This document shows, piece after piece, positions 10,554-21,176 of a stretch of 64,000 nt of DNA. Source of the stretch: Pisolithus tinctorius (lineage: Eukaryota > Basidiomycota > Agaricomycetes > Boletales > Pisolithaceae); the NCBI GenBank assembly GCA_024663395.1, contig JANFAH010000007.1, positions 1,054,001-1,118,000 of the forward strand, read 5' to 3'. The translations under genes and the position numbers were made by a program. Position 1 is the stretch's first letter. Every line of letters begins with the position of its first letter. The notes beneath the pieces were generated by a model that worked only from the letters and a program-made list of their open reading frames with translations, searched no databases and was not told where the DNA came from.

Positions 10554-12017
10554 ATGATGGTTGTACTGGGCCCCTGGATCTGGTTGAGTGGTTAGCCTAA
10601 GACTCGGAGCTCAGGTCAATGAGCGACAACAGGAGAATTGCTCACGGCGCTGCATGATGTTCTTCCTATTCTCAGTCGCAGAGGTTCACAGATGAACCAG
10701 AGGATTCCAGCAGCTACAGCAAATGTGATGGGGGATCCCGTCAGGGTAACTATTAAAGGGAGGGTATAGCAGCCAAAGATACGACGTGGAACTCCGGCTC
10801 TGTCCTATCATGAAACTCTTGCACCCACTCCGTCTTGGGCGATCTCCGCTACCTGACCGCACCAACGAAGAACACGAATGAAACATTACGGCGAGTGAAC
10901 CGAACTAGCACTCGCCAAGATTTGTGTGATACCCGGAGAGCGAACATGAGGCGCACTGATGGGCCCACCCAGATTTGCACCGGAAGAACCACAGCAAACA
11001 CGGCCCCATGGGAGTCGCGTAAGTGTCGCGGACCTGAACACTTAAGATCTCACAATGAAACGCTTGTGATTAGATGAGTGCGTACAGATGTGTAAGCCCC
11101 ACCCCAGAATGCAGGATCCCAGTCGGCCCGAGTTGAAGACACTGGATAGCACCATCAGTTCACACCGCAGCCAGAATATCAATTGCTCACCACTCTCATC
11201 TTCACAAGCCTGGTGCGGAGATCTCGTAGGTTATGTACATTAAAACATGTTCGCCGCGTTGTCATTGGGCTCGATCAACCCCACACCTGACGCTTTTTCT
11301 CTTACGTCCAGGACCACGAACGACCGGGTGTAGAGTTTGGCATGATGAGCACGTTTATGATGTGTCAACACAGTGGCCGTCAACCATGCTGTTGGGAAGT
11401 GCAGAAAACCGTGGAAGGTATTGGTTGTAATTTGTTACTTGAGTGTCTCCGCAATTTGCCCTCAGCCAACAGGCAAGCCGGCCAACCGAAACGCACACGA
11501 CCTACATAGAACACTAAATTTAATTCTAAATACCACAACTGAAATGCACGCTGCCTCAGCCAAAAAGATTGAATTGGTGGCCCCATGGCCGGCAGAACCC
11601 ACCCGAATTGAGAACGAGTGGCACTGCGGATGGTGGTCATGGGGTGGCCCGGGCCAGACGGATGTTAGCTATTCACCACATGCCCATGCAGCATGGCCTG
11701 CCTCTTTGGAATGGTCTCTTCGATCCCTGATCAGGGTTGTTGGACCTCGTTCCCACGCCGTCGATGCGCTACGCCTTAAGTATCAGGGTACCGTAGGCTG
11801 TCGTATTCACCATGTTCCATTTTGTGGAGTGCCCTGGGCAAGAGATAACCAAATTACGCTTGATAGCTTGTCCCCCATCAGCTGCCGGCATCCTCGAACA
11901 TAACGTGAAATATCTTTGCCAAATAATCAGTCTGCAAGTAGCTGAAGTATTAGCCATGCTGACCCAAACCGTTGAGGATGAACTACCGAGTGTTGCACAT
12001 CTACCGAGCTAGAAACA
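10554..12017. other. Unresolved stretch with short hydrophobic coding-like pieces on the minus strand
   Basis: No family recognised. On the minus strand, 10541-10800 reads IFGCYTLPLIVTLTGSPITF, then AVAAGILWFICEPLRLRIGR, then through a GTGAGC...TTAG intron to a stop at 10541. Upstream, 10850-11020 reads GAVFAVVLPVQIWVG followed by SVRLMFALRVSHKSW. These look like membrane segments, and a WD-like piece (LAAV, TDGAIQCLQLG) lies near 11090-11180. I could not join them into one gene. A decayed relative of the adjoining transmembrane-WD40 gene or a separate membrane protein are both possible. Confidence 0.3.
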
Positions 12018-12436
12018 CTACATGGTTTCGTCCGCATACTGTTCGGATATGCCGATGGCTGATTGCTCGTTGATAACACCCCAGACAGAAGCTTTAAACT
12101 GTGACAATCGGAGTCAGACCATTTTTTCAACTGAGTGGGAGAAGGGGTAGCCACTAGAATGGACACGAGTCCCATCTTTCTCTCCAGAACTCTCAGGCGT
12201 GCGACCAAATTCTGATCCGGCTGCTCGCTCAGCTCTTTAGTCTTTGCCGTCAACTGCAGTTCGTATCAGAAGTGTTAGTGTGCGGCACTGTTTCAGGTCC
12301 AAAGATTGTTACATACAAGCCTTACATGCTGGGCCAACTTCGCATACTCCCATAGTACCTCCGATTCAAGAGCCGAGAGACCTGCTTGGGCCTCGTATGG
12401 GTTCACATTGAAGATATCAGCATGGTTGGTAGACAT
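12018..12436 (-). CDS. DAD3: DASH complex subunit Dad3
   Basis: Small subunit of the DASH/Dam1 ring that couples kinetochores to spindle microtubules in fungi. Three exons give about 92 residues: MSTNHADIFNVNPYEAQAGL then ALESEVLWEYAKLAQH; LTAKTKELSEQPDQNL then ARLRVLERKMGL; FKASVWGVINEQSA to QYADETM. The introns begin GTAAGG and GTGTCC and end CTGCAG and CACAG. The pattern NPYEAQxGLSxLExEVLWEYAKLAQ, a heptad-like centre and an LxLFKASVWG-type end is that of the Dad3 family, and the length fits. It is divergently arranged with the GPI transamidase gene, with 141 bp between start codons. It lies outside the usual minimum length for gene finders and would be missed without joining exons. Confidence 0.87.
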
Positions 12437-12577
12437 GGTTGCATGTCGGGTATTAGCGAGGACTAATTAGGAGAGCGCGTGAACGTTTCAAAGTAGGGTA
12501 GTTCTCCTGCAGTCGACAGCACCCGGTGGATCGTGGACACGCTGTCTCCGCTCCATTGTCAAGTTGCAAGGGGCGGC
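12437..12577. promoter_or_regulatory. Bidirectional promoter between DAD3 and PIG-T
   Basis: Only 141 bp separate the two divergent ATG codons, so both core promoters and 5' UTRs must overlap here. No TATA box is obvious. Confidence 0.5.
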
Positions 12578-14507
12578 ATGCACTGGGGAGGAGCTCTCTT
12601 CACATTGTGCCTTTCAGCATCTCTGGCGGCCTCCTACACCAACAACGTACCTTCCGCAATATCTGGCGAACGTTATAACGAGGACCTATTCATCCGACCA
12701 CTGTTAGATGGCAGAGTGGCTACCACCTTCACATTCACGACAGACCTTTTGGAAGATGTACTACGAGATTCAGAGAGTTCTGGTAGATGACAACGTGTCC
12801 ACCCTCGTTTAGTGCTCACATCACTACTATCCGAACAGGCCAACATTATACGCTGTTTCCACTCACCCTCGGACAAATTCTCGAGGAGTACTCGATTGCT
12901 GAACTTCACTTGACCTTGAACTCCGGAAAGTGGGATTATGACCATTGGGGCTATCCCGATGACCCAAGCGTAGGCACTGGCGCAGAGCTCTGGGCCTGGA
13001 TGGCCGATGGTCCATCGTCAACGTAAGTCAAGCGTCACACCTGTTTCGCTGCACTCCTTGATGTAGTACGTAGGATAGACGAACGCTGGACAGGCCTTAG
13101 AAACGCCCTTGCAGGGCTTTTCTGCGCTTCCCTGGGCTCTCTTGACATGCGGCGTACATCCTCACCATCCACTGTTTTCCCTATCTCTTCCTCGCCATCA
13201 ACCCCACACGCCCTGCGATACGCTAACCTACCGTCTGAGAATGTCTGCACAGAAAATTTGACACCATTCGTGAAGCTCTTGCCATGTAAATCCCGTGCAG
13301 GGCTAGCAACACTCCTCAATCCTCAGCGTATTTTCGATGCAGACTGGCACGGGCTCAATATCCACTTGCGTTCGACTGAGAAGGGTACGGAACTGAAACT
13401 CGGCGTGCAAGCTGTGTTCGACCCCGTGAGACTAAGCGGGGGTAGGAGGCGAGGTTTGTGTCGTGGCATTTATGACGTTAGTCAATTTATTAAGTCGGAT
13501 TAGACTGGTCTTTCAGGTTGCTTTTCGATCGCGTCATTCATAACTCGTGTTCAGTGGCAGGCTCGAGCGTGGTTCGCGTACAAGTACCCGACGGCGAGTC
13601 TCATGCACTATCACCGACGTTTGTAGCGGATGATAGTGCTGCGGCGGTCTATAATCTGATAACTCGTACGAAGGACATATCTGTGTTCTTTGTTAGGCCA
13701 ACTAATGGGGTCCTTTTTTCTTAGAAGTTCCATTAGACGTGTCTATGTCATGGCCGTATGAGCACACGTTCCAATATCGTACGTATGTTGATATTCCACC
13801 CGAGGCAATATGTTGAGTTGTCACCAGCACGCGTCCATCAGAGTCGCCTTGTGCCGCTTTCGGTCCAGCGCACCCTTCATGGGTCCTCTCAGATTCACGG
13901 TCTTCTGTTTATTGCACTCACCAACAATGGACAAAATGACATCGTAGTCGGGTACTTTGAGAATCTCCCTGCTCTGGTAACACTTTGGATGCACACCATG
14001 GAAATCAAAGTTGATGGTGTGAAGCGGGGTGCGTCGTGTCGTGTGTTGTTAAGGATCTCTGCTCAAAACTTTTTCGCAGACGACTTGATCTCGAATGTGA
14101 CATACCACCCGCACCATGTACTCGCGAATGGTCAAAAAAGTCCCTCAACGTTCCAAGCAACGCTGACCATCCCTGCTGCAAGCACCCTTCACCTTTCCAT
14201 GGAGGTCAGCCGAGCGTTCTTGAAATATACCGAACATCCACCCGACGCGATGAGAGGATGGGATTTACCACCAGCTATCCTCTTCCCAGTCTGTGACCCT
14301 ACTATGGGCATATGCAACATGCGAAACACGAGTACGGACGTGCGAGGCAGAATGTACACCCCCTCGTTACTCATTGACCTGCCAACGCCCGACTTCAGCA
14401 TGCCTTACAACGTCATCATTTTCACTTGCACATTGATCACGCTCATTTTTGGGAGCATATTTAACCTGTTAACCAGGTCATGGGTTATTGTCCGCGTGGA
14501 AGATTAA
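12578..14507 (+). CDS. GPI16: GPI transamidase component PIG-T / Gpi16
   Basis: ER-membrane subunit of the GPI transamidase, which attaches GPI anchors to proteins. The ATG at 12578 begins a signal peptide (MHWGGALFTLCLSASLAASY); the open frame upstream starts only with GTG. Family landmarks, in order: FIRPLLDGRVATTFTFTT, HYTLFPLTLGQILEEYSIAE, LHLTLNSGKWDYDHWGYP, GAELWAWM, LGSLDMRRTSSPSTVF, LPCKSRAGLATLLNP, then FDADWHGLNI. The C-terminal part runs through VARVHQSRLV-like sequence, SNVTYHPHHV and GICNMRNTSTDVRG to one transmembrane segment (MPYNVIIFTCTLITLIFGSI) and a short tail ending VED. About six or seven exons. It looks intact; internal splice sites between 13400 and 13790 are approximate. 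Confidence 0.92.
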
Positions 14508-14513
14508 TGCTCT

Positions 14514-14906
14514 GATGTCCCTTCGACTAGAAAACATGCCTCTTCTCACGGTATGGTCTTGGATCACATAATAATAGAATTCAAACGGCATTAGATTGCC
14601 TTCTAGCTTCTTAATAGGTGACTTTGAATCTCTGGATGGACGCCTGCCAGTGTATCCGTATGTGGTTGTTGTGGACTATCACTTGAACAACCCAGCATTC
14701 GTGATCTGTATAGAGATGCCTTGCCCGCACAAGTCAGACCTGCTCCATTCCTCGTTCTTATCCAGGATACAGTAGAGAATATTTCAAGCCGGAGTGGAAT
14801 GCAGCCGATGCGGCTCATAACGACGATCTCGAGTACAGGAGGCAGGAGACATTTGGAAACATTCAGAAATACAATTACAACGTTGGGCCCCACTCATGCT
14901 TCGGAT
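14514..14906 (+). other. Coding-like remnant, unrecognised
   Basis: The plus strand reads LDGRLPVYPYVVVVDYHLNN (about 14632-14691), then in another frame YFKPEWNAADAAHNDDLEYR, RQETFGNIQKYNYNVGPHSC, without stops until it meets the antisense end of the alcohol dehydrogenase gene. Composition looks coding, but the frames do not join and I do not recognise the family. It may be a decayed gene tail. Confidence 0.25.
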
Positions 14907-16392
14907 TCACTGGGTCACTTCCAAAACAATTCTTCCAGCGATTTTTCCCTCCGCCAAGCCATCATAGACTCTGCAGACGCCAGCAATTAGCCAGTAAGTA
15001 CGACCATAAGAAGAAAGGGTATCTTACTCCTCCAACTGCGAAAGACTTCTCAACTGGTACTTCACCACAACTTTACCTGCTGCAGCGATTTCGAGTGCTT
15101 CAACCGCATCCTGCCTGTTCCCGACATACGAGCCTAATATCGAGATGCTCTATGATTTAAGGGAAGTGAACCTTGCCATCCAGATCTCTAGGATAACCCA
15201 CCTTCACCACCGTCCAGAAAATAGAGCTTTCAAGATTCGCACACCCAGGAAGTCCCACTGCCATCAAGGAGCCTCCAGGTCGCAAGTAGTCGATAGCTTG
15301 TGCATAGCCCGCGCTCGTGGCAGTTGTCACGACGGCGCAATGCGCCCCTTGTCCATCACAAGCCTCTTTTATAGCACCTACGATATCCTGCGTCTCTTTG
15401 AAGTCAATCCACTTTTCGGCTCCAAGTGTCATGCACAAATTCTTCTTTTCAGCACCAGTGTCTAGTTAAGTTGGGTAAGGGCAGAATCAACAATGACATT
15501 GCTGACAGGTTCCCCTACCAATTGCAACGACACGCATACCCATGGCGACGGCGTACTGCACCGCTGAAACATCAGTCAGTCGTGTCGGCAATCTGCCCAT
15601 GAAGAGAGGGCTAGAGCTTACCGAGGTGGCCCAATCCACCACCTGCCCCTGGAAGGACAACCCAGTTGCCAATCCTGGCACCGCTGTACTTGAGGGCTCG
15701 GTACACTGTCAAACCCTACATTCTTCGTTGATGGTAATATCCTAGGTATGATTGCCGACTTACAGCGCAAAGGATGGACGCTGCGGCCTGGCTGTCAAGG
15801 GGCTCGGGAATCGGAGTAACATGTTGAACCCAAGATACCTGAAGTTTACCATACTCTGTCTTCCACGTTCCTCCGCAGACGCACAGCACGTACCGCGTAT
15901 TGGGAGAAGGTCCCGTCAACCGTTAGACCACTACATTTTGCCTGGCGACAACCTGCAAAATCTATATTAAGCTCTTGTCTATATCACGGGTACGCCACTG
16001 ATCTCACATTGCTCAAGTCCGGTGCGACACTGCTCGCAGTCAAGGCACGAATTGGCCAGCCATTTGATTCCTACGCGCTGACCAACTTTTACTGGAGAGT
16101 CCTTGGTGTGGGCGCCAATCGCAACGATGGTGCCAACTCCTTCGTGGCCTCCTATGAGCGGCGTTACAGGCTTAATTGGCCAATCACCGCGGCATGCGTG
16201 CAGGTCTGTGTGGCAGACGCCTGTGCAGATGATCTTTACGAGGCACTCTCCAGGAGCAAGTTGCGAAGGTTGCTTCACGGGGACATCATTGCGGATTTCT
16301 GGCTTTGCTCCCAGTACAGGCACCACGGCAGCAGTTTGTGTCTGTGGGATCTTGACAGGGGTCGTCGCATCGGGTCGGGTATAGGAGTGCAT
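14907..16392 (-). CDS. Zinc-dependent alcohol dehydrogenase (ADH1 type)
   Basis: Cytosolic or mitochondrial NAD-dependent alcohol dehydrogenase, medium-chain family, about 350 residues in at least six exons. Exon 1 (16392 to about 15985) contains the catalytic zinc motif CTGVCHTDLHA, GGHEGVGTIVAIG, and the structural zinc cysteines CLDCEQCRTGLEQC. Later exons give SGLTVDGTFSQYA, PLDSQAAASILCA, GLTVYRALKYSGARIGNWVV, the Rossmann glycines LPGAGGGLGHL, AVQYAVAMGMRVVAIG, GAEKWIDFKE, and finally VYDGLAEGKIAGRIVLEVTQ with a stop at 14907. Introns begin GTACCC, GTACGT, GTAAGT, GTAAGC and GTAGGG. All zinc-binding residues I can check are present. Substrate range cannot be told from sequence; ethanol/acetaldehyde is usual for this subgroup. 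Confidence 0.93.
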
Positions 16393-16801
16393 GGTAAAGC
16401 GAAATGTAGGGTTAGATGTGCATAACGCCGTGGCCTTCTATCAATTTATACTTCCCCTACAAACTGCTGTGGCACACAGGAACCATCTGATGATTCGATG
16501 ATGACGTCGGCATAGGACCGATGTAAATTCGGGCGTGCTTCCACAAAAAAAACCGATCATGAAGGCCGCGCGCCCTGTTTGACCCTGGTCCAGCCTGACC
16601 CAAAACGCGGGATCAGTTTTGATAACGACTGATACCAGTCAATTACCAGGACGAGTACAGATCCAGGCTGGTCCAAGCCCTTGGCCTGGGCAGCCCACTA
16701 GGGGCTCGGACCTTCTAAATTTGGATATAAACTGAGGCACAGCCAATATTACACCGAACTTGAAGCACGGACTGCGCCCAGTTTGAAGCTTGAAGCAAAA
16801 C

Positions 16802-17915
16802 ATGTCTACAGACCCATACCACGCAGTGCAGCAGGATGTTCAGTCAACCTTGCAAACTGCGGTAACCCTGCGCGCTTCCTACTTCCGGATACAGAACATG
16901 GCCCACGAAGGAAGTGAAGAGCTCGTCTGGGCGCAAAATGAGGTATGGTTTAGCTCGAACCTCCTGCGAATGAGAAGTCAATCCATGGCTCTACCCAGCT
17001 CAAAGCAACACTGGCTGCGCTCGAGGCGGATTTGGAAGCCCTTGACGAGAGCGTCAGGTATCTGTCCAAACCGGCAGCGCACTTGTCGAGACACTCACAC
17101 AAAGTATTCAAGGGTAGTGGAGTCGACTGGTCCGCGTTTCTTTAACCTTGGCGATGCAGAAGTCGCCGAACGTCGCAAATATGTCGACCGAGTCCGTAAG
17201 GAGATAGAGGTCTGCCCATGTCGATTGCAGAGAACTCCTCATCTGAATCTTGCCATGCAAGGATAGGCTATGAGGGCTGAATTAGAGGGAAATTCGGTAG
17301 CTTCCTGTCGCTCCCGCGTACTGCATGTAACTAACGTGATTCTAGCGAGGCGAAAGAAGCGACTCGCCCTATGGCCAGCAACCACCTGGTGACACCTCGC
17401 GGTCGCCTTTGCCATTGGATCACCCCTTATCATCCGAACAGCACCAATGGGAAAGGGAGGAGCAGCAAGTAGGTGTCCACTCATACTGTATGAATGAGTT
17501 GAACGGACCATGTCGATAGCTCCTCATTCAAGAACAGGATCGAACGATGGATTCCATATCCGGGACTCTGACGAATCTTGCACACCAAGCTGGGCTGATG
17601 GGTCAGGAGATTGACCAACACGTTGAGTAAGCGTCTATTGTTCCTTGTTACATATCGATAGACCTATACATAATTCTCTACTTGCAGGATGTTGGAAGAT
17701 CTCGGACACCATGTAGATGGTACCGACACGAAACTGAACACAGCCATGCTAAGACTAAGAAAGTTCGTGCGTGAGACAGAAGGTCGGTGCCTCAGTGGCA
17801 TTACTCTGTGATTCCTGATGACTTTGTTCCTTCCACAGAAACGAAATCTGGGTGGTGCATCACTTTTCTGATCATTGTCCTCATCATCTTGTTAATAGCA
17901 GTTATTTTCGCATAA
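16802..17915 (+). CDS. Syntaxin 6 / Tlg1-type t-SNARE
   Basis: Qc-type SNARE of the trans-Golgi/endosome. Exons give MSTDPYHAVQQDVQSTLQTA (N-terminal syntaxin-6 domain), SELVWAQNE-like sequence, LKATLAALEADLEALDESVR, FFNLGDAEVAERRKYVDRVR, then the SNARE helix QEQDRTMDSISGTLTNLAHQ, AGLMGQEIDQHVE, MLEDLGHHVDGTDTKLNTAM, and a C-terminal membrane anchor (WCITFLIIVLIILLIAVIFA) ending at TAA 17913. The central SNARE layer residue is the Q of GQEIDQ, as expected for a Q-SNARE. The order of a syntaxin-6 N-terminal domain, one SNARE motif and a tail anchor fits Tlg1. Its 3' end converges on a doubtful minus-strand gene. Confidence 0.88.
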
Positions 17916-18304
17916 TGCTTCAGTACATGCACAGGAAATTCTTTGCTTGTAGAGTAGAGTGGCCACGTCGGCTCATGCCCTAGTACTGGGAGATCGAGCC
18001 CATGTGTTTCACGGAGCACTCTCATAATCAACCCCGTCACAACTTGTTCCGCATACCATCCAACCCATTGTCCCGCAACACTTGTGTTGGATGTTACGAC
18101 CGTCACATGTGATTTTGAGAAGTAGTTCTTGCCACTCTTCGCGAACGACCCCGGCGACGAGAGTGGGATTGACTGCGGACGTCTGGGACTTTCACTAGTT
18201 GATATTTGAGAAGGCTACTCCAACTTACCCTGTCCCACTTTGGTTTCGTTATCGTCCATTGGCACTGGAGGCGCACGGAATTCGAGCTCAACCCTGTTCA
18301 CGCT
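17801..18304 (-). CDS. Hypothetical protein, doubtful
   Basis: A possible first exon MSVNRVELEFRAPPVPMDDN (from 18304) is followed by a GTAAGT...CTAG intron and an open reading YFSKSHVTVVTSNTSVAGQW, YAEQVVTGLIMRVLRETHGL. The intron phase does not join these two readings cleanly, the start lies only 14 bp from the divergent RAD17 start, and the 3' end overlaps the last exon of the SNARE gene. No family recognised. The open region could be real coding sequence with a different first exon, or chance. Confidence 0.25.
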
Positions 18305-18318
18305 CATCGCCTTGAATT

Positions 18319-21043
18319 ATGTCTCGCAAACCGTCCTCACAGAGCCGTATAAACACGCGCCAATCCAACCAAAAGAAACCTCAGACTAGGCTCAGGACAG
18401 TCAGACTCGACGAAGGGGGCGAGCCTCCGGCAAAGAAACTGCGTCCTCATAGTGTGCGTGGCCGTGTATAACATTCCAGAGCTACATGCTCACTCGGGGT
18501 CAACCTTTGTTGTACAGCTGTCCACCCCGCCCGTGTTTGACTTAACGACCGACGCCACACCCTGCTCAACCCCGCCACCTCCCATATTTTCGCCTGGCTC
18601 GCGTTCGCACGGCCGCGGGATAGACTTGAAAGGAAAGGGAAAGCAAACCAGCCCACCAGCATGTCCGGAAGATGACAGACTTTGGGTAGATAAATACGAG
18701 CCCACTACCGAGGTTCGTTGGTTCATCCCTAGGTCTATTCAACACGAGGTTATATATTATCCTCGCGTGACAACAGGCAGACCTGGTTGTGCATAAGCGC
18801 AAAGTCGAAGATGTGCGCCGATGGCTAGTCGAGGCGTTCGAGGGTGGTCCGTCAGGAAAGTTACGGAAATACAGGGTAGGTAGTCTCACTCTCAATCGTT
18901 TTGCGGCGCTTGATGCGCTCGGCTTCCCCTCTCGCGTTTACAGCGTATTCTCGCGCTGACGGGCCCAGCTGGGACCGCCAAAACAACGACTTTGCGCGTA
19001 CTTTCACATGAACTAGGTTTTGAGATCATGGAGTGGCGTAATGGCATGAACGAACGGGGTGCCAATAAATACGTCGAAGACCTCGAGGAACATGATTACG
19101 GTAATGTCCTACTTTCGCGCTGCCATGCCCCGCATTTTGTCCAGGCCTGACGCGTGTTTATCACTTCAGGCAGCGTTCAACCTAGCACTGAGGCGATCTT
19201 TGACAAATTCCAAGCGTTCTTGACACGCGCAATGTCATGTTCAAGTATCTTCAGTGCGGGTGAGCCTTCCACTTCCCAACCGCCATCGTCATCACAGGTA
19301 TCCCGGTCTACCCCGACGCTGTCTAGTTACTCCAGTAATCATGCAACATACCCAGGGTGCCCACAGAAGCGACAAGTGATCCTTCTCGAGGACCTTCCCA
19401 ACCTCCTCCATGCACCAACACAGGCACGCTTCAAAGCCGTCCTAGAGTCTCTCTGCGTTACAAGTAGCCCCTCCATCCCAGGGCCGCCTATTGTCATCAT
19501 TATCTCAGACGCTGGGCTGCGAGTCGAGCATCCAGACGACGAAAGTTGGGATGGAGGGAGCGGTGGACGTCGGTGGGGACGGCCAGACATACTGGATATT
19601 AGGAGTGTGTTGGGTCCAGAGCTGCTGGCAAGCCCATACGTTACGCGGATCGGGTACGCGTGTGGTCGTTTCTACACAGCGACTGAATTTTTGTCTTATT
19701 TATCCCCCCTGCGACCTTTGGTTTAGGTTCAATCCCATTGCACCAACATTGATGACGAAAGCCCTGCAAGCACTGCTTGTTAAGCACTTTGGACCTCAGG
19801 TGTCTGCTGCAAAGCCACCCAAAGAAGTGTTAGATGTGATTGTGGAGACGTCAAAGGGGGATATACGTAGCGCACTGATGGCACTCCAGTTCGCATGTAT
19901 CTCGCCCCTATCCGGAAAGTCCAAAACGAAAAATTCGCGAAATCGGAACGGCAGCAGAAGCGTGTTGGCAGTGCTCGAAGTGGTGACGAGACGCGAACAG
20001 AGCCTGGTGTTGTTCCACCTCATGGGGAAGGTATTGTACAATAAACGTGTGTTTTCTCGCCGCGTTCTACGCTCGTGCTAATGGCATACAGGTAAACATG
20101 ATCCTCCAAGTAGTCATATGTCAGCGAAAGAGGCTGCGAAGGAGCGGGAACTAGACGATAAGCTCGTAGACTCGTCACCGCTGCCCAGGTGGTTATCCCA
20201 TCATGAGCGAAAAGTAAGCCGTGTCTCGATTGAGGTGAGTGTACCGCTTATATGAAATACCAATGTTTAAACGCTCGTCGCCTTTCATCACACAGGCCCT
20301 TGTTGCGGATTCACCTATCGACTCGGGTCTCTTTGGGTTGTACACCCACCAAAACTATACTCAATTCTGTGCCGACATTGAACAATGTGACGGTGTTTGT
20401 GATGGTCTTAGTTGGACAGACTGGGTCGACGGGGTAAGTCATCTAACAGCCTAACGGATCAGTATTTCTGTGTATACCACCTACCTGGCTGACTTGGAAC
20501 ACACAGAGTCTTAGCACGCCCTATGCGTTCCCGACGCTCGCTTTGTCCACTTTACACGCGCTGCCGACCCCCGTACCGAGGCTAGGCCAAAAAGTATGCA
20601 AGCCCGCATGGTTCGATGTCCGTACGAAAGAACTACAAGCTTGGGATGCAGTTGGCGATGTCGCTTCCTGGCTTGCACACGCCGACACCAGTCCTTCGCC
20701 TGGTGATGCAGGTGATAACTGGGGAATGGACGATACGGTGTCCATAGGACGCTGGACCCATGCGAGCATCGCAATGGAGCTGGGGGGATGGTTAAGGGCC
20801 ATGGATCGGTCGGGGTCTTCTCTGGGTAGGCATGCGCTACCGAGGAGTCATAAACTGTTTTCGAATCTTCCATGGGCGTCCGCGTCGACGACTCCGGGCG
20901 ACACGATTGGGGAGCATGAAGATATGGAGATACATGAGGGGCTTGAGGAGGATGGGGGCGTCAGGGCGTTGCATCTGTCGAAGGACGAGGAAGACGATGG
21001 GAAATGGTGGGCAGAGGTCGATGATATCGAGGATGTGGATTAG
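18319..21043 (+). CDS. RAD17: Checkpoint clamp loader Rad17 (Rad24)
   Basis: AAA+ subunit that loads the 9-1-1 clamp at damaged DNA. The start is MSRKPSSQSRINTRQSNQKK, a basic nuclear N-terminus. Next come LWVDKYEPTTE and ADLVVHKRKVEDVRRWL (the Rad17 entry motif), Walker A as LTGPAGTAKTTTLRVL, EIMEWRNGMNERGANKY, IFDKFQAFLTRA, and Walker B-like VILLEDLPNLLH. Then RFNPIAPTLMTKALQALL, DVIVETSKGDIRSALMALQF, VADSPIDSGLFGLYTHQNYT, and an acidic tail ending VDDIEDVD. Seven or more exons with short introns, for example one with ACCAACATT-type branch sequence near 19730. It looks intact at about 700 residues. Confidence 0.92.
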
Positions 21044-21176
21044 CGTAGTATCTAGGCTCATTCGATAATGGCTTGAAAGCTTCTCATTCACTACGCCTGT
21101 GGAGCCATACATCATTGGGTAAGTTTCGCTAGTCAGAACGCTTCACTCCTGCATCGTGGACATTTGGAAAGCCAGG

